The notes beneath the pieces are model-generated. The model worked only from the letters and a program-made list of their open reading frames with translations, had not been told where the DNA came from and did not search any database. Below, in pieces: positions 1 to 8,002 of a DNA stretch of 64,000 bases; within the stretch, counting starts at the first letter, position 1; every line of letters starts with the position of its first letter. The stretch covers positions 1 to 64,000 of the forward strand of contig JAFAOS010000529.1 in the NCBI GenBank assembly GCA_019247515.1, in the 5' to 3' direction. The stretch is from Chloroflexota bacterium (GTDB lineage Bacteria; Chloroflexota; UBA6077; CF-72). The position numbers were made by a program, and so were the translations under genes.

Positions 1-798
1 CAGCAGCTCCGCGAGCCGGGTCACGGCAGTCTCGAACATCACCTTCCCTTTTTCGGGCGATGACAGGTGTGGATTGCCGATCGCTCCGGTTGGCGCGAGG
101 TCGGAGGTGATCCACGCTTCGATGACGTCCTGGCCTTTGAACGAGTAACCGATCAGCGGATTGGTCTCGTAGACGTAGCCCTCGGCACGCTCCATGTGGA
201 CCAGCTCCGGCGCGAGGTGGCGGACCATCGAGGTCTCCGAATCCCCCGCGTGCATGGCGATCGCGGATTCTTCGGCGCTGACCAGGCCGGGCACGCTGCC
301 GATGCTGCCGCTGTGAATCTTGAAGATGCGCATGTCCGTTTCCAGACGCAGGTCGCGGAAGAAATCGTCGATCGCGCCGACGTTGCCGCCGTGGCTACCG
401 AACAGCACCAGCTTGTTGAATCCGCTTCTGGCAACCGAAGTGGCGATATCGAGCATGACCATGCGCAACGTCTCGCCGCGGAAGCTCAACGTGCCCGCAA
501 AATTGCGATGCTCCTCACTTTTGCCCAGATTGGTGGGCGGCAGCGCCAGCACCACGACGTCCTCCGGCAATCGGCCCAGCGCGGCGCCGAGCGTTTCCAT
601 GCCGTTGAGCGTGTCGGTGATCGTCGGCAGGTGCGGTCCATGCTGCTCGACGGCGCCGACGTTCAACACCGCGGTGGCATTCGGGTCCGACCGCGCGAGC
701 TCCGCGATCTCGGGACCGGTGTAGTAACCCCAGAAGCGGTTGGGCGGCACCGGTCCGTGGACGCTCACCTGCAGGTGAGCGGGCAGCTTCTTCAACAT
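1..798 (-). CDS. Creatininase family protein (creatinine amidohydrolase-like), C-terminus cut by window edge
   Basis: My minus-strand translation from ATG at 798: MLKKLPAHLQVSVHGPVPPNRFWGYYTGPEIAELARSDPNATAVLNVGAVEQHGPHLPTITDT...GSHGGNVGAIDDFF. The GAxEQHGPHLP and GSHGGN motifs are creatininase hallmarks. Missing from ORF track because it has no stop in the window. Confidence 0.88.
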   Translation of the reverse strand, partial: MLKKLPAHLQVSVHGPVPPNRFWGYYTGPEIAELARSDPNATAVLNVGAVEQHGPHLPTITDTLNGMETLGAALGRLPEDVVVLALPPTNLGKSEEHRNFAGTLSFRGETLRMVMLDIATSVARSGFNKLVLFGSHGGNVGAIDDFFRDLRLETDMRIFKIHSGSIGSVPGLVSAEESAIAMHAGDSETSMVRHLAPELVHMERAEGYVYETNPLIGYSFKGQDVIEAWITSDLAPTGAIGNPHLSSPEKGKVMFETAVTRLAELL

Positions 799-800
799 CG

Positions 801-1958
801 TCACGCGCTCCTTGACAGCTCGCCAAGCGCCTCACCGCTCAGGACCGGCATGATGTCGCGGCAAAACCGATCGAGCTGGTCGAGCGTGTCGCGCTGGGTC
901 ATGCCCGGATAATGCGGAAAAATGGTCAAATACTCCACGCCGAGCTGCTCGCACATCGCCACCAGCTCGTCGCGCACCGCGCTGCTGGTGCCCACGAGAT
1001 ACGAGCCCTGCTCCATGGATTCCTCGAGCGAAAACGGCGGCCGATTCGCCAGCGCCGGATTCGACCTGACGGTGTTCGGCCAGATCAGCTTGCGCAGCTC
1101 ATCGTGTCCCGGCCGCGCCACGCGTTTGGCCTCCTCCAGCGAGTCGCCGATATGCGTGTTGACCACCAGCATGCGGTCTTCACCCGGTCGCAGCCGGACC
1201 CCGTGGAATTCCTTGACAAGCTCCGCATACCGATTCCAGACCTGGGCCAGGCGGTCCCTGGGCGTTTGCCAGAACACCGCCACGTGCCGCTGGCGAGCGG
1301 CGTACGTCAGCGTGTCGTCGCTCCTGACCGCCTGATAAATGCGGACCGGGTCCGTCAGGGGTCGGGGTACGAGCGAAAGTCGCGTGACCGGTGCGTCGCG
1401 GAACTCCAGGCCGTTGGGCGGCAGATCGTAGTGCTTGCCGTGGAAGCTGAACTCCTCCATGCCGATCGCCGCTTTGAAGATGGCGACCTGCTCTTCGAAG
1501 ACCTCGCGATTGTGGACGTCGTCGGGATCGCCGGCCCAGCCGACATTCACGCCGAACGGGTTGGACTCTTTCGGCTCGGTGCCACGGCCCAGTCCGCACA
1601 ACAGGCGGCCACCGGAGAGCACGTCGGCGAGCGCGTAGTCTTCGGCGAAGCGTACCGGGTGCCAGGAGGTCAGGACGTGTACCAGCGAGCCGAAGCGCAT
1701 GCGCGTGGTGCGTTCGGCAAGCACCGCGTTGAGCAGGACCACGTTCGGGACGACTTCGAAACCGTGGTGCTGGAAGTGGTGCTCGGCCGTCCACATCGAG
1801 TCGAAGCCCAGCTTCTCAGCGTGCTGGGCGTAGACGGTCAGATCGCGGTAGACCCGCCGATAGTCGGCCTGGGTGTAGCGGCGATGTTCCGCCCGCGGAC
1901 CGCCGACGCCGGCGTCGGGCATGTCGACGGTGCCGAAGAAGAAAGTCCCGAATTTCAA
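801..1958 (-). CDS. LLM class (luciferase-like) flavin-dependent oxidoreductase
   Basis: MKFGTFFFGTVDMP...GFDSMWTAEHHFQHHGFEVVPN...LSGGRLLCGLGRG; bacterial luciferase-like TIM-barrel motifs. Ends 2 nt from the creatininase start, so likely an operon. Confidence 0.9.
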   Translation of the reverse strand: MKFGTFFFGTVDMPDAGVGGPRAEHRRYTQADYRRVYRDLTVYAQHAEKLGFDSMWTAEHHFQHHGFEVVPNVVLLNAVLAERTTRMRFGSLVHVLTSWHPVRFAEDYALADVLSGGRLLCGLGRGTEPKESNPFGVNVGWAGDPDDVHNREVFEEQVAIFKAAIGMEEFSFHGKHYDLPPNGLEFRDAPVTRLSLVPRPLTDPVRIYQAVRSDDTLTYAARQRHVAVFWQTPRDRLAQVWNRYAELVKEFHGVRLRPGEDRMLVVNTHIGDSLEEAKRVARPGHDELRKLIWPNTVRSNPALANRPPFSLEESMEQGSYLVGTSSAVRDELVAMCEQLGVEYLTIFPHYPGMTQRDTLDQLDRFCRDIMPVLSGEALGELSRSA

Positions 1959-2061
1959 GCTTGAGCAAACCTCCTGGCGCGTGCCTGGCGCTCCCAGTTG
2001 AAGAGCCTACACGGCCAGGCGGCCCGCCCGCACACGCGCGGGTACCCTGTGAGCCTCAGAG

Positions 2062-2577
2062 GTGTACGTATTTCGCTTCTGCCCCGACTGCGGCAGCCCA
2101 CTCCCGCCGCCCGAGGACGCGTCCGGGCGATTGAGTGCCCAGGTGTGCAGTGCCTGCGGCTCGATCCACTTTCGCAACGCCAAGCCGTGCGCTGGCGCGC
2201 TCGTCGTGCGTGATGGCCAGGTGCTGCTCGGTCGCCGCGCGATCGAACCCGGGCTGGGTCTCTGGGACATTCCCGGCGGCTTCCTCGAACCCTGGGAGCA
2301 CCCCGCGGACGGCGCCGCGCGCGAGATCGCCGAGGAAACGGGCCTCCGCGTCCGGATGGCGGCACTGCTGACCGTGGTCATGGACAGCTACCACGACCAG
2401 TTCTACACGCTCAACATCTACTACCTGGCCGAAATTGTGGACGGTGAGGTCCAGGCCGCAGACGACCTCGCTGAGCTGCGCTGGTTTGGGGCCGACGCGC
2501 TGCCGGACGAGTTCGCCTTCGCCCACTGCGCGGCAGTGATGGACACTTGGCTCTCCACGTTGAAGAGCGGAGCCTGA
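2062..2577 (+). CDS. NUDIX hydrolase with N-terminal zinc ribbon
   Basis: CPDCGSPLPP...CSACGSIHFRN zinc ribbon and Nudix box GGFLEPWEHPADGAAREIAEETGL. Confidence 0.93.
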   Translation: MYVFRFCPDCGSPLPPPEDASGRLSAQVCSACGSIHFRNAKPCAGALVVRDGQVLLGRRAIEPGLGLWDIPGGFLEPWEHPADGAAREIAEETGLRVRMAALLTVVMDSYHDQFYTLNIYYLAEIVDGEVQAADDLAELRWFGADALPDEFAFAHCAAVMDTWLSTLKSGA

Positions 2578-3864
2578 TCAGGAGCCGGAGCCGGCGTGGG
2601 CCATGGCGGTGGACTCTTCACTGGCGTGATGCGTCCGCAGGTAGTACAGCCCGAGCCCGATGCCCAGCAGGCAGCACGCGGCGTTGGTGACCAGCGCGGC
2701 GCGGATGTCCCAGCGGTCGGCCACCGCGCCCGTCAGGCCGGCCCCGAGCGGAGTCGTGCCTACAAAGACCAGGTTGTAAATCCCCATGACCCGACCGCGC
2801 AGCTCGGATGGCGCCGCGAGCTGCACGCGCGTATTGGCCGTCGTCGAGAACGAGACACTCCAGAACCCCTGGGCCAGCAGCAGGACGATGGCCGCCAGAT
2901 AAAACGGCGCCAGACCCAGTAAGCCCAGGACCACCGAAAACGCCGTCGCGGTGAACGTCAGCGCCCGAACCGTGCTGCGACCCTGCCCCGCCGCGAAGAA
3001 CGCGCCCGCGATGGAGCCAATGCCCAGTGCCGAGTTCAGACCGCCGAAGCCGAGCGCGCTCGAGTCCAGCGCGAAACGCGCCAGCAGCGGCAGGACGACG
3101 TTGAAGTTGTAGCCGAACGTCCCGAGCGCGCAGACAAGGATCAGCGTGAAGGCCACATCGGGGGTCCGCCAGGAATAGACAAAGCCTTCGATGATCTGTC
3201 CGGCCAGTCCGGTTCGTCGGGTGTTGAGCACCAGCCGAAACTCCGACGATCGCATCATCAGCAAAGCGACGATCACGGCCAGGAAGCTCACGCCGTTCAG
3301 CAGAAAGCAGCCCGCGACTCCGACCAGCACGATGCCGAGTCCGCCCAACGCCGGGCCCACCACGCGCGCCGCGTTCAGCATGGCGGAGTTGAGCGCCACC
3401 GCGCTCGCCACGTATTCGCGATCGACCAGCTCTGAGGCCAGCGCCCGGCGCGCGGGCTGGTCCACGGCCGACGTGATCCCCAGCATCAGCGCCAGGGCGT
3501 AGACCTGCCATAACTGGACCGCGCCGGTCAGGACCAGGAATCCCAGCGCGAAGGCCTGCAGCATTTGCAGCGTCTGCGTCACGACCAGGAGGTCGCGCTT
3601 GGCGACACGGTCGGCGAGCGCGCCGCCGCCCCAGAGCGTGAAGAACAGCACTGGCACGAACTGCACGGCGGTCACCGTGCCGAGCGCCAGCGGCGAGCCG
3701 GTCAGGTCGAGCACCAGCCACGCCTGCGCGGTGCGCTGCATCCACGTCCCGACCTGGGAGACCAACTGGCCGATCAGATACAGGGGATAGTTCCGCTCGT
3801 GGAGCGCGCCCAACGAGCGCTGCATGCGCTCGGAGCGGAACGTCCTGCTGCTCAGTACCGCCAC
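2578..3864 (-). CDS. MFS transporter (MFS_3/EntS-like)
   Basis: 12-TM-like hydrophobic protein; NYPLYLIGQLVSQVGTWMQRTAQAWLVLDLTGSPLALG is typical of this subfamily. Confidence 0.9.
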   Translation of the reverse strand: MAVLSSRTFRSERMQRSLGALHERNYPLYLIGQLVSQVGTWMQRTAQAWLVLDLTGSPLALGTVTAVQFVPVLFFTLWGGGALADRVAKRDLLVVTQTLQMLQAFALGFLVLTGAVQLWQVYALALMLGITSAVDQPARRALASELVDREYVASAVALNSAMLNAARVVGPALGGLGIVLVGVAGCFLLNGVSFLAVIVALLMMRSSEFRLVLNTRRTGLAGQIIEGFVYSWRTPDVAFTLILVCALGTFGYNFNVVLPLLARFALDSSALGFGGLNSALGIGSIAGAFFAAGQGRSTVRALTFTATAFSVVLGLLGLAPFYLAAIVLLLAQGFWSVSFSTTANTRVQLAAPSELRGRVMGIYNLVFVGTTPLGAGLTGAVADRWDIRAALVTNAACCLLGIGLGLYYLRTHHASEESTAMAHAGSGS

Positions 3865-4038
3865 TCTAGATCAAAAAATGTTCTGCTTCTCTTTCAAGAG
3901 AAGATTTTGCCCCTTCATGCGGTACAGACGCGCCAGCGAACTGCATCACGCTGGCGCGCCCGTTCGGCCCTCAGGGTCACAGATTCCACCTGCGGTGGAG
4001 CCCTTCAGCTGAGCTTGCATGACCACCATAGCTACAGG

Positions 4039-5676
4039 CTAGCGCGAGTCGATACGCACGAGCCCCCGACCCCCGTCGACGGTAATGGTCATGCCGTCAC
4101 GCAGCACGGCCGTGCCGACGTGCGTGCCCACCACCGCGGGCAGTCCAAACTCGCGCGCGACGATCGCGCAGTGGCTCAGGATGCCGCCGGAGTCGGCAAC
4201 CACCGCGCGTACGGTCGCGAACAGGGGCACCCAGGTGGGCACCGTCATCTCGCACACCATGATGTCGCCTTGCTGGAGCTTGCTGGCTTCCACGAGCGTG
4301 CGCACGACCTTGGCAGTGCCCTGGGCGGTGCCGGGCGAGGCGGGGACGCCGTTGATGATGCTGGGGTCGGTACTGGGCTCGATCGGCAGGAATCCCAGCA
4401 TCTTGTCGACGATTGCGACGAAGAACGGATCCGGGTTGGCGGGCGTCGGCTCGCCGAGGTGGTCTGGCGGCACGATGCTGGTGGCTGCCTGAAAGGCGGC
4501 GCGACGCTCCGCCACCTGCGCGCGGAAATCCACCTTCTCGTTAAGCGCCTTTCGAATTTCATCCTTGTACAGGTACAGCACGTCATCGGCGCGCTCCACC
4601 ACTCCGCGCTGCACCAGCCGCTTGCCGACGCTGAGAAAGAAGCGGCGCAACGCGGCGACTCCCATCTGGTCGATCCAGTAACTGTGGTCCTCCACCACGC
4701 GCGTGTTGTATTTGGATGCCTCCATCAGCTCGTCGAAGCGACGCACTTTTGCGGGGTCGGAGGCCAGCCTGGCGCGCGCCGCGCTCGCCAGCGCCTCGCG
4801 TCGCTCGCTGGCTCGCACCATCGCCAGCGCCGGATTGTGCTCCTCGCCGAGACGCACATAACCCTGAATGGTGTTGAGCGGAATGGTCAGATCTTCGCGC
4901 CAGGTCGCGTCGCCAACCTCGTAGATGCCGTCGCTGCGCCAGCCGAATTCGTCGAGGTACGTGTGTAGCTGGTCCAGCAGGGCTTTGCCTTCGGCGGATG
5001 TCTCGAGGGCAGCCGGGATCTCTGCCGGGTCCAGCTCGAAAATCTTTGAAAGCGCCGGACTGGCTTTGACGGTCCGACTCAAGCGCCAGAGGCCGGAGCC
5101 CGCGTCGATGGACTTTGTCTTGTAACCCTGGAGCAACTGCCACGCTTCATTGCGATCCGCGGGTTGGATTTCCGCGTTGTAGAACTCGGTGAGGGCGGTC
5201 GCGGGCAGCAGCGACAGGTTGATCCAGCCATGGATTTCCCACATGTAGACGTGGTTTTTCATCTGCTCTTCGAAGGCCGCGCGGAGCTCCGCATCGCTCA
5301 TCGCGTCGAAGTCCGTGGTGCGGAGCTTCTGGAGGATGGGAATCAACGACGGTTCCCATTCGTTGATCCAGCGGTCGCCGGTGCGGAACGCGATCTTCTC
5401 GAGTGACTGGGAGTACTCGTTCAGGTCGGTGGTCGGCGGGGTGAAATCCGCGTCGGGCGTGAAGGCGGCGTACAGGTAGTTGTTGACCATTCGACACCGC
5501 AGGGCCAGCGGCGAACCGAAGCCGTGCTGGGCGATGGTAAAGCCCTCGCTCATACCCATGACCACCGCGTCGCCCGCGAGTGGGGTCAGCGGGCGCGGCG
5601 CATGGATCTTGTCCCAATCCCAGTACCCGGGGATCTCCTGCGGAGACGGAAACGCGATCTGGGCTTCCGACGTCAT
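4039..5676 (-). CDS. PEP-utilising-enzyme mobile (phosphohistidine) domain protein lacking an ATP-grasp domain
   Basis: C-terminal GGILSHCAIVAREFGLPAVVGT phosphohistidine signature; start MTSEAQIAF at 5676 preceded by AGGGAGGTGC (SD). No PPDK_N-like ATP-grasp motif seen in the protein. Confidence 0.8.
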   Translation of the reverse strand: MTSEAQIAFPSPQEIPGYWDWDKIHAPRPLTPLAGDAVVMGMSEGFTIAQHGFGSPLALRCRMVNNYLYAAFTPDADFTPPTTDLNEYSQSLEKIAFRTGDRWINEWEPSLIPILQKLRTTDFDAMSDAELRAAFEEQMKNHVYMWEIHGWINLSLLPATALTEFYNAEIQPADRNEAWQLLQGYKTKSIDAGSGLWRLSRTVKASPALSKIFELDPAEIPAALETSAEGKALLDQLHTYLDEFGWRSDGIYEVGDATWREDLTIPLNTIQGYVRLGEEHNPALAMVRASERREALASAARARLASDPAKVRRFDELMEASKYNTRVVEDHSYWIDQMGVAALRRFFLSVGKRLVQRGVVERADDVLYLYKDEIRKALNEKVDFRAQVAERRAAFQAATSIVPPDHLGEPTPANPDPFFVAIVDKMLGFLPIEPSTDPSIINGVPASPGTAQGTAKVVRTLVEASKLQQGDIMVCEMTVPTWVPLFATVRAVVADSGGILSHCAIVAREFGLPAVVGTHVGTAVLRDGMTITVDGGRGLVRIDSR

Positions 5677-5748
5677 CTGCGCACCTCCCTCTGTGGTTGC
5701 CAGCGTTCTGGTGAGCGTATCAGCCCACGTGCCTGCGATCATGAGCGA

Positions 5749-6870
5749 GTGTCCGATTCGTTCGCGACCAGGGGCATCGTCGAGCACGTACTCGGCAATC
5801 GCCTGAATATCCTGCTTGTCGCGCTGCCGTTCGCCCTGGTGCTGGACTTCGCCGGCGCCAGCGACGTGCTGGTGTTTTTGTTGTCAGCCGTTGCCGTGGT
5901 GCCGCTGGCGGGACTCATCGGCAATGCCACGGACCAGGCGGCGCGCTACGTTGGGCCCAGCCTGGGCGGATTCTTGAACGCGACGTTCGGCAACGCAGCG
6001 GAACTGATCATCGCGGTAGTGGCGCTGCGTGCCGGCCTGGTCGAAGTGGTGAAGGCCTCCCTGACCGGCAGCCTGCTGGGCAATGTGCTGCTGGTCCTGG
6101 GCGCGGCGATGCTGGTCGGCGGCTGGGGACGCGAGCGACAGGTCTTCAACCGGACCGCCGTGGGCGTCAGCGGCGGCCTGCTGCTGCTCACGGTGGGCGC
6201 CGTGCTCATGCCGGACATCTACGCGGAAACCCTCAACGGCGACCAACCCGTGCGTTCGCCAAACATCCTGGTCATCAGCGTGCTGGTCTCGATCGTCATG
6301 CTCGGCGCGTACGGCGCCAGCCTGGTGTTCTCGCTGAAGACGCACCGGCCGATGCTGGGCGCGGCGGCGCCCGAGGAGCAGGCGCTGCCCATGTTGACGC
6401 GTCGGAACGCCATCGTGCTGCTGGCGGTCGCGACCGTATTGACGGCGGTCGCCGCGGAGGTCCTCGTCGGTTCCGTCGAGGATGCCGCCAGGACACTGGG
6501 GTTGTCGGACCTCTTTGTCGGCGCGGTGATCGTCGCCATCGTCGGCAACGCGGCCGAACACTTCTCGGCTGTCATGTTCGCGCGGCGGGACCACATGGAC
6601 CTGACAGTCGGCATCGCCCTGGGCTCCGCCAGCCAGGTAGCCCTGCTGGTTGCGCCGGTGGCCGTGCTCGTATCGCTCGTGGTGGGCCATCCAATGGCGC
6701 TGGTGTTCGACCACTTCGAGCTGGGTGCGATCCTGATCGCGGTCCTGGGCGTGTGCTTCCTGAGCCTGGACGGCGAGTCGAACTGGTTCGAGGGTGTGCT
6801 GCTCCTGGCGATCTATCTGATCATCGCCATCATCTTCTTCTTCGTGCCTGAAACCAGCATCACGCCCTGA
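5749..6870 (+). CDS. Calcium/proton (cation) exchanger, CaCA/CAX family
   Basis: VSDSFATRGIVEHVLGNRLNILLVALPFALVLDF...GGFLNATFGNAAELIIAVVALRAG...VGNAAEHFSAVMFARRDHMDLTVGIALGSASQVALLVAP; duplicated CAX GNAAE motifs. GTG start chosen. Confidence 0.93.
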   Translation: MSDSFATRGIVEHVLGNRLNILLVALPFALVLDFAGASDVLVFLLSAVAVVPLAGLIGNATDQAARYVGPSLGGFLNATFGNAAELIIAVVALRAGLVEVVKASLTGSLLGNVLLVLGAAMLVGGWGRERQVFNRTAVGVSGGLLLLTVGAVLMPDIYAETLNGDQPVRSPNILVISVLVSIVMLGAYGASLVFSLKTHRPMLGAAAPEEQALPMLTRRNAIVLLAVATVLTAVAAEVLVGSVEDAARTLGLSDLFVGAVIVAIVGNAAEHFSAVMFARRDHMDLTVGIALGSASQVALLVAPVAVLVSLVVGHPMALVFDHFELGAILIAVLGVCFLSLDGESNWFEGVLLLAIYLIIAIIFFFVPETSITP

Positions 6871-6879
6871 CGGGGTTGC

Positions 6880-7375
6880 TGACCAGGTCTGCTGTCTGTT
6901 CGGAGAAGAATTGCCGGCACTGCGAAATATGGCGGCCATAAACGTGAGCTAGCGCCCTCTCCACGAACGCAGGTTCAGTGATTCCACCTACGGTGGAGCC
7001 CTTCGAGAGGTTTTTCGTCGACCTGCTACGGTGGAGCCCTTCGAGAGGTTTTCATCGACCTGATAACGGGCTGCTGACGAAGATCTGCTTCTCTGCAGAG
7101 AAGATTTGTCGGCACCGCGAAAGGTGGCGGCCACAAGCGGCAGCTAGCGCCCTGTCGACGAACGCAGGTTCAGTGATTCCACCTACGGTGGAGCCCTTCG
7201 AGAGCGTTCCAGCAACCTGCTACGGTGGAGCCTTCGAGAGGTTTTTCGTCAACCTGCCAACGGCTTGCTGACGAGGTCTGCTTCTCTGCAGAAAAGAATT
7301 GCCGGCACTTCGAGAGGTTTCCATCAACCTGCCACCTTGAGCCCGTCGAACGGTTTCATCAAGCTGCTGAGGCCT
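6880..7375 (+). repeat. Family 1 compound hairpin repeat cluster (two main copies plus truncated copies)
   Basis: Repeated core ...AGAAGAATTGCCGGCACTGCG...GGCGGCCA.AA.G..AGCTAGCGCCCT...ACGAACGCAGGTTCAGTGATTCCACCTACGGTGGAGCCCTTCGAGAGGTTTT. Confidence 0.85.
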
Positions 7376-7410
7376 TGTTACGCCGGAGGCGGCTTCGCCG
7401 TGAACTTCGT

Positions 7411-7935
7411 ATGAAACATGTGCTCATGGCCGCCGGAGGCGCGGCCTTGCTTCTGCTCGGCGCACTCGGAGTGGGTTACGCACAATCCACCCCTGCTCAA
7501 ACGCCGACCGCGACCCAGACTGCCGCCAAACAGCGGCGCCAGGCAATCATCTCCGATGCCGCGAGCCAGCTCGGCGTGAGCGCCGATCAGCTCCAGCAGG
7601 CGCTGACCCAGGCTCGCAAAAATGTCGGCGGCCGCGCCAGACCCCTGGCCGACCTTCGCAAAGACGAGCTGCAGGTCGCGGCCAGGGCGCTCGGCGTGAG
7701 CGACGTCAAAGCACTCCGCGCTCAGCTCGCGGGCACGACGCTGACCGCCGTGGCCCAGACCCACAACGTCCAGCCCTCGAGCGTCTCGGCCGCGATCATG
7801 TCCGACATTACCAGCAAGCTCCAGGCCGACGTCGCCGCGGGTAGCGTCAACGCCAATCAGGTGGCGACACTGACGCAGCGCGCACAGAACCGGGTCAACG
7901 CGTTGATGACCCATCAGTGGCCGGCATCACGCTAG
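7411..7935 (+). CDS. Secreted Ala/Gln-rich hypothetical protein with signal peptide
   Basis: MKHVLMAAGGAALLLLGALGVGYAQSTPAQ signal peptide, then helical repeats such as ASQLGVSADQLQQALTQARK. Confidence 0.75.
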   Translation: MKHVLMAAGGAALLLLGALGVGYAQSTPAQTPTATQTAAKQRRQAIISDAASQLGVSADQLQQALTQARKNVGGRARPLADLRKDELQVAARALGVSDVKALRAQLAGTTLTAVAQTHNVQPSSVSAAIMSDITSKLQADVAAGSVNANQVATLTQRAQNRVNALMTHQWPASR

Positions 7936-8002
7936 CGGACCACGCATATTGAGACCTGCGTGGCCGGCCTTACGCTAGCGGACCACGCATAATGAAACCG
8001 GC
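7917..8002 (+). repeat. 43-bp tandem duplication spanning a stop codon and abutting the next start codon
   Basis: Copies 7917-7959 and 7960-8002 differ at 5 of 43 positions; core GTGGCCGGC..(T/C)ACGCTAGCGGACCACGCATA.TGA.ACC.GC. Confidence 0.9.

Noticed and set aside
67-912. 281-aa plus-strand ORF at left edge
   Set aside because: Antisense to a clear creatininase-family reading frame on the minus strand.
3565-4968. 467-aa plus-strand ORF
   Set aside because: Antisense to the MFS and phosphohistidine-domain genes; composition is the low-complexity R/H/A/G-rich pattern typical of shadow ORFs in high-GC DNA.
6971-7000. tRNA T-arm-like GGTTCAGTGATTCC in family 1 repeats
   Set aside because: No acceptor stem, anticodon arm or CCA context can be folded around it; it recurs only as part of the repeat element.
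6978-7060. T-box riboswitch resemblance (GGTGG near a hairpin and T-run)
   Set aside because: Lacks the AGGGTGGNACCGCG T-box core, specifier loop and a downstream aminoacyl-tRNA or amino-acid gene; occurs in both orientations.
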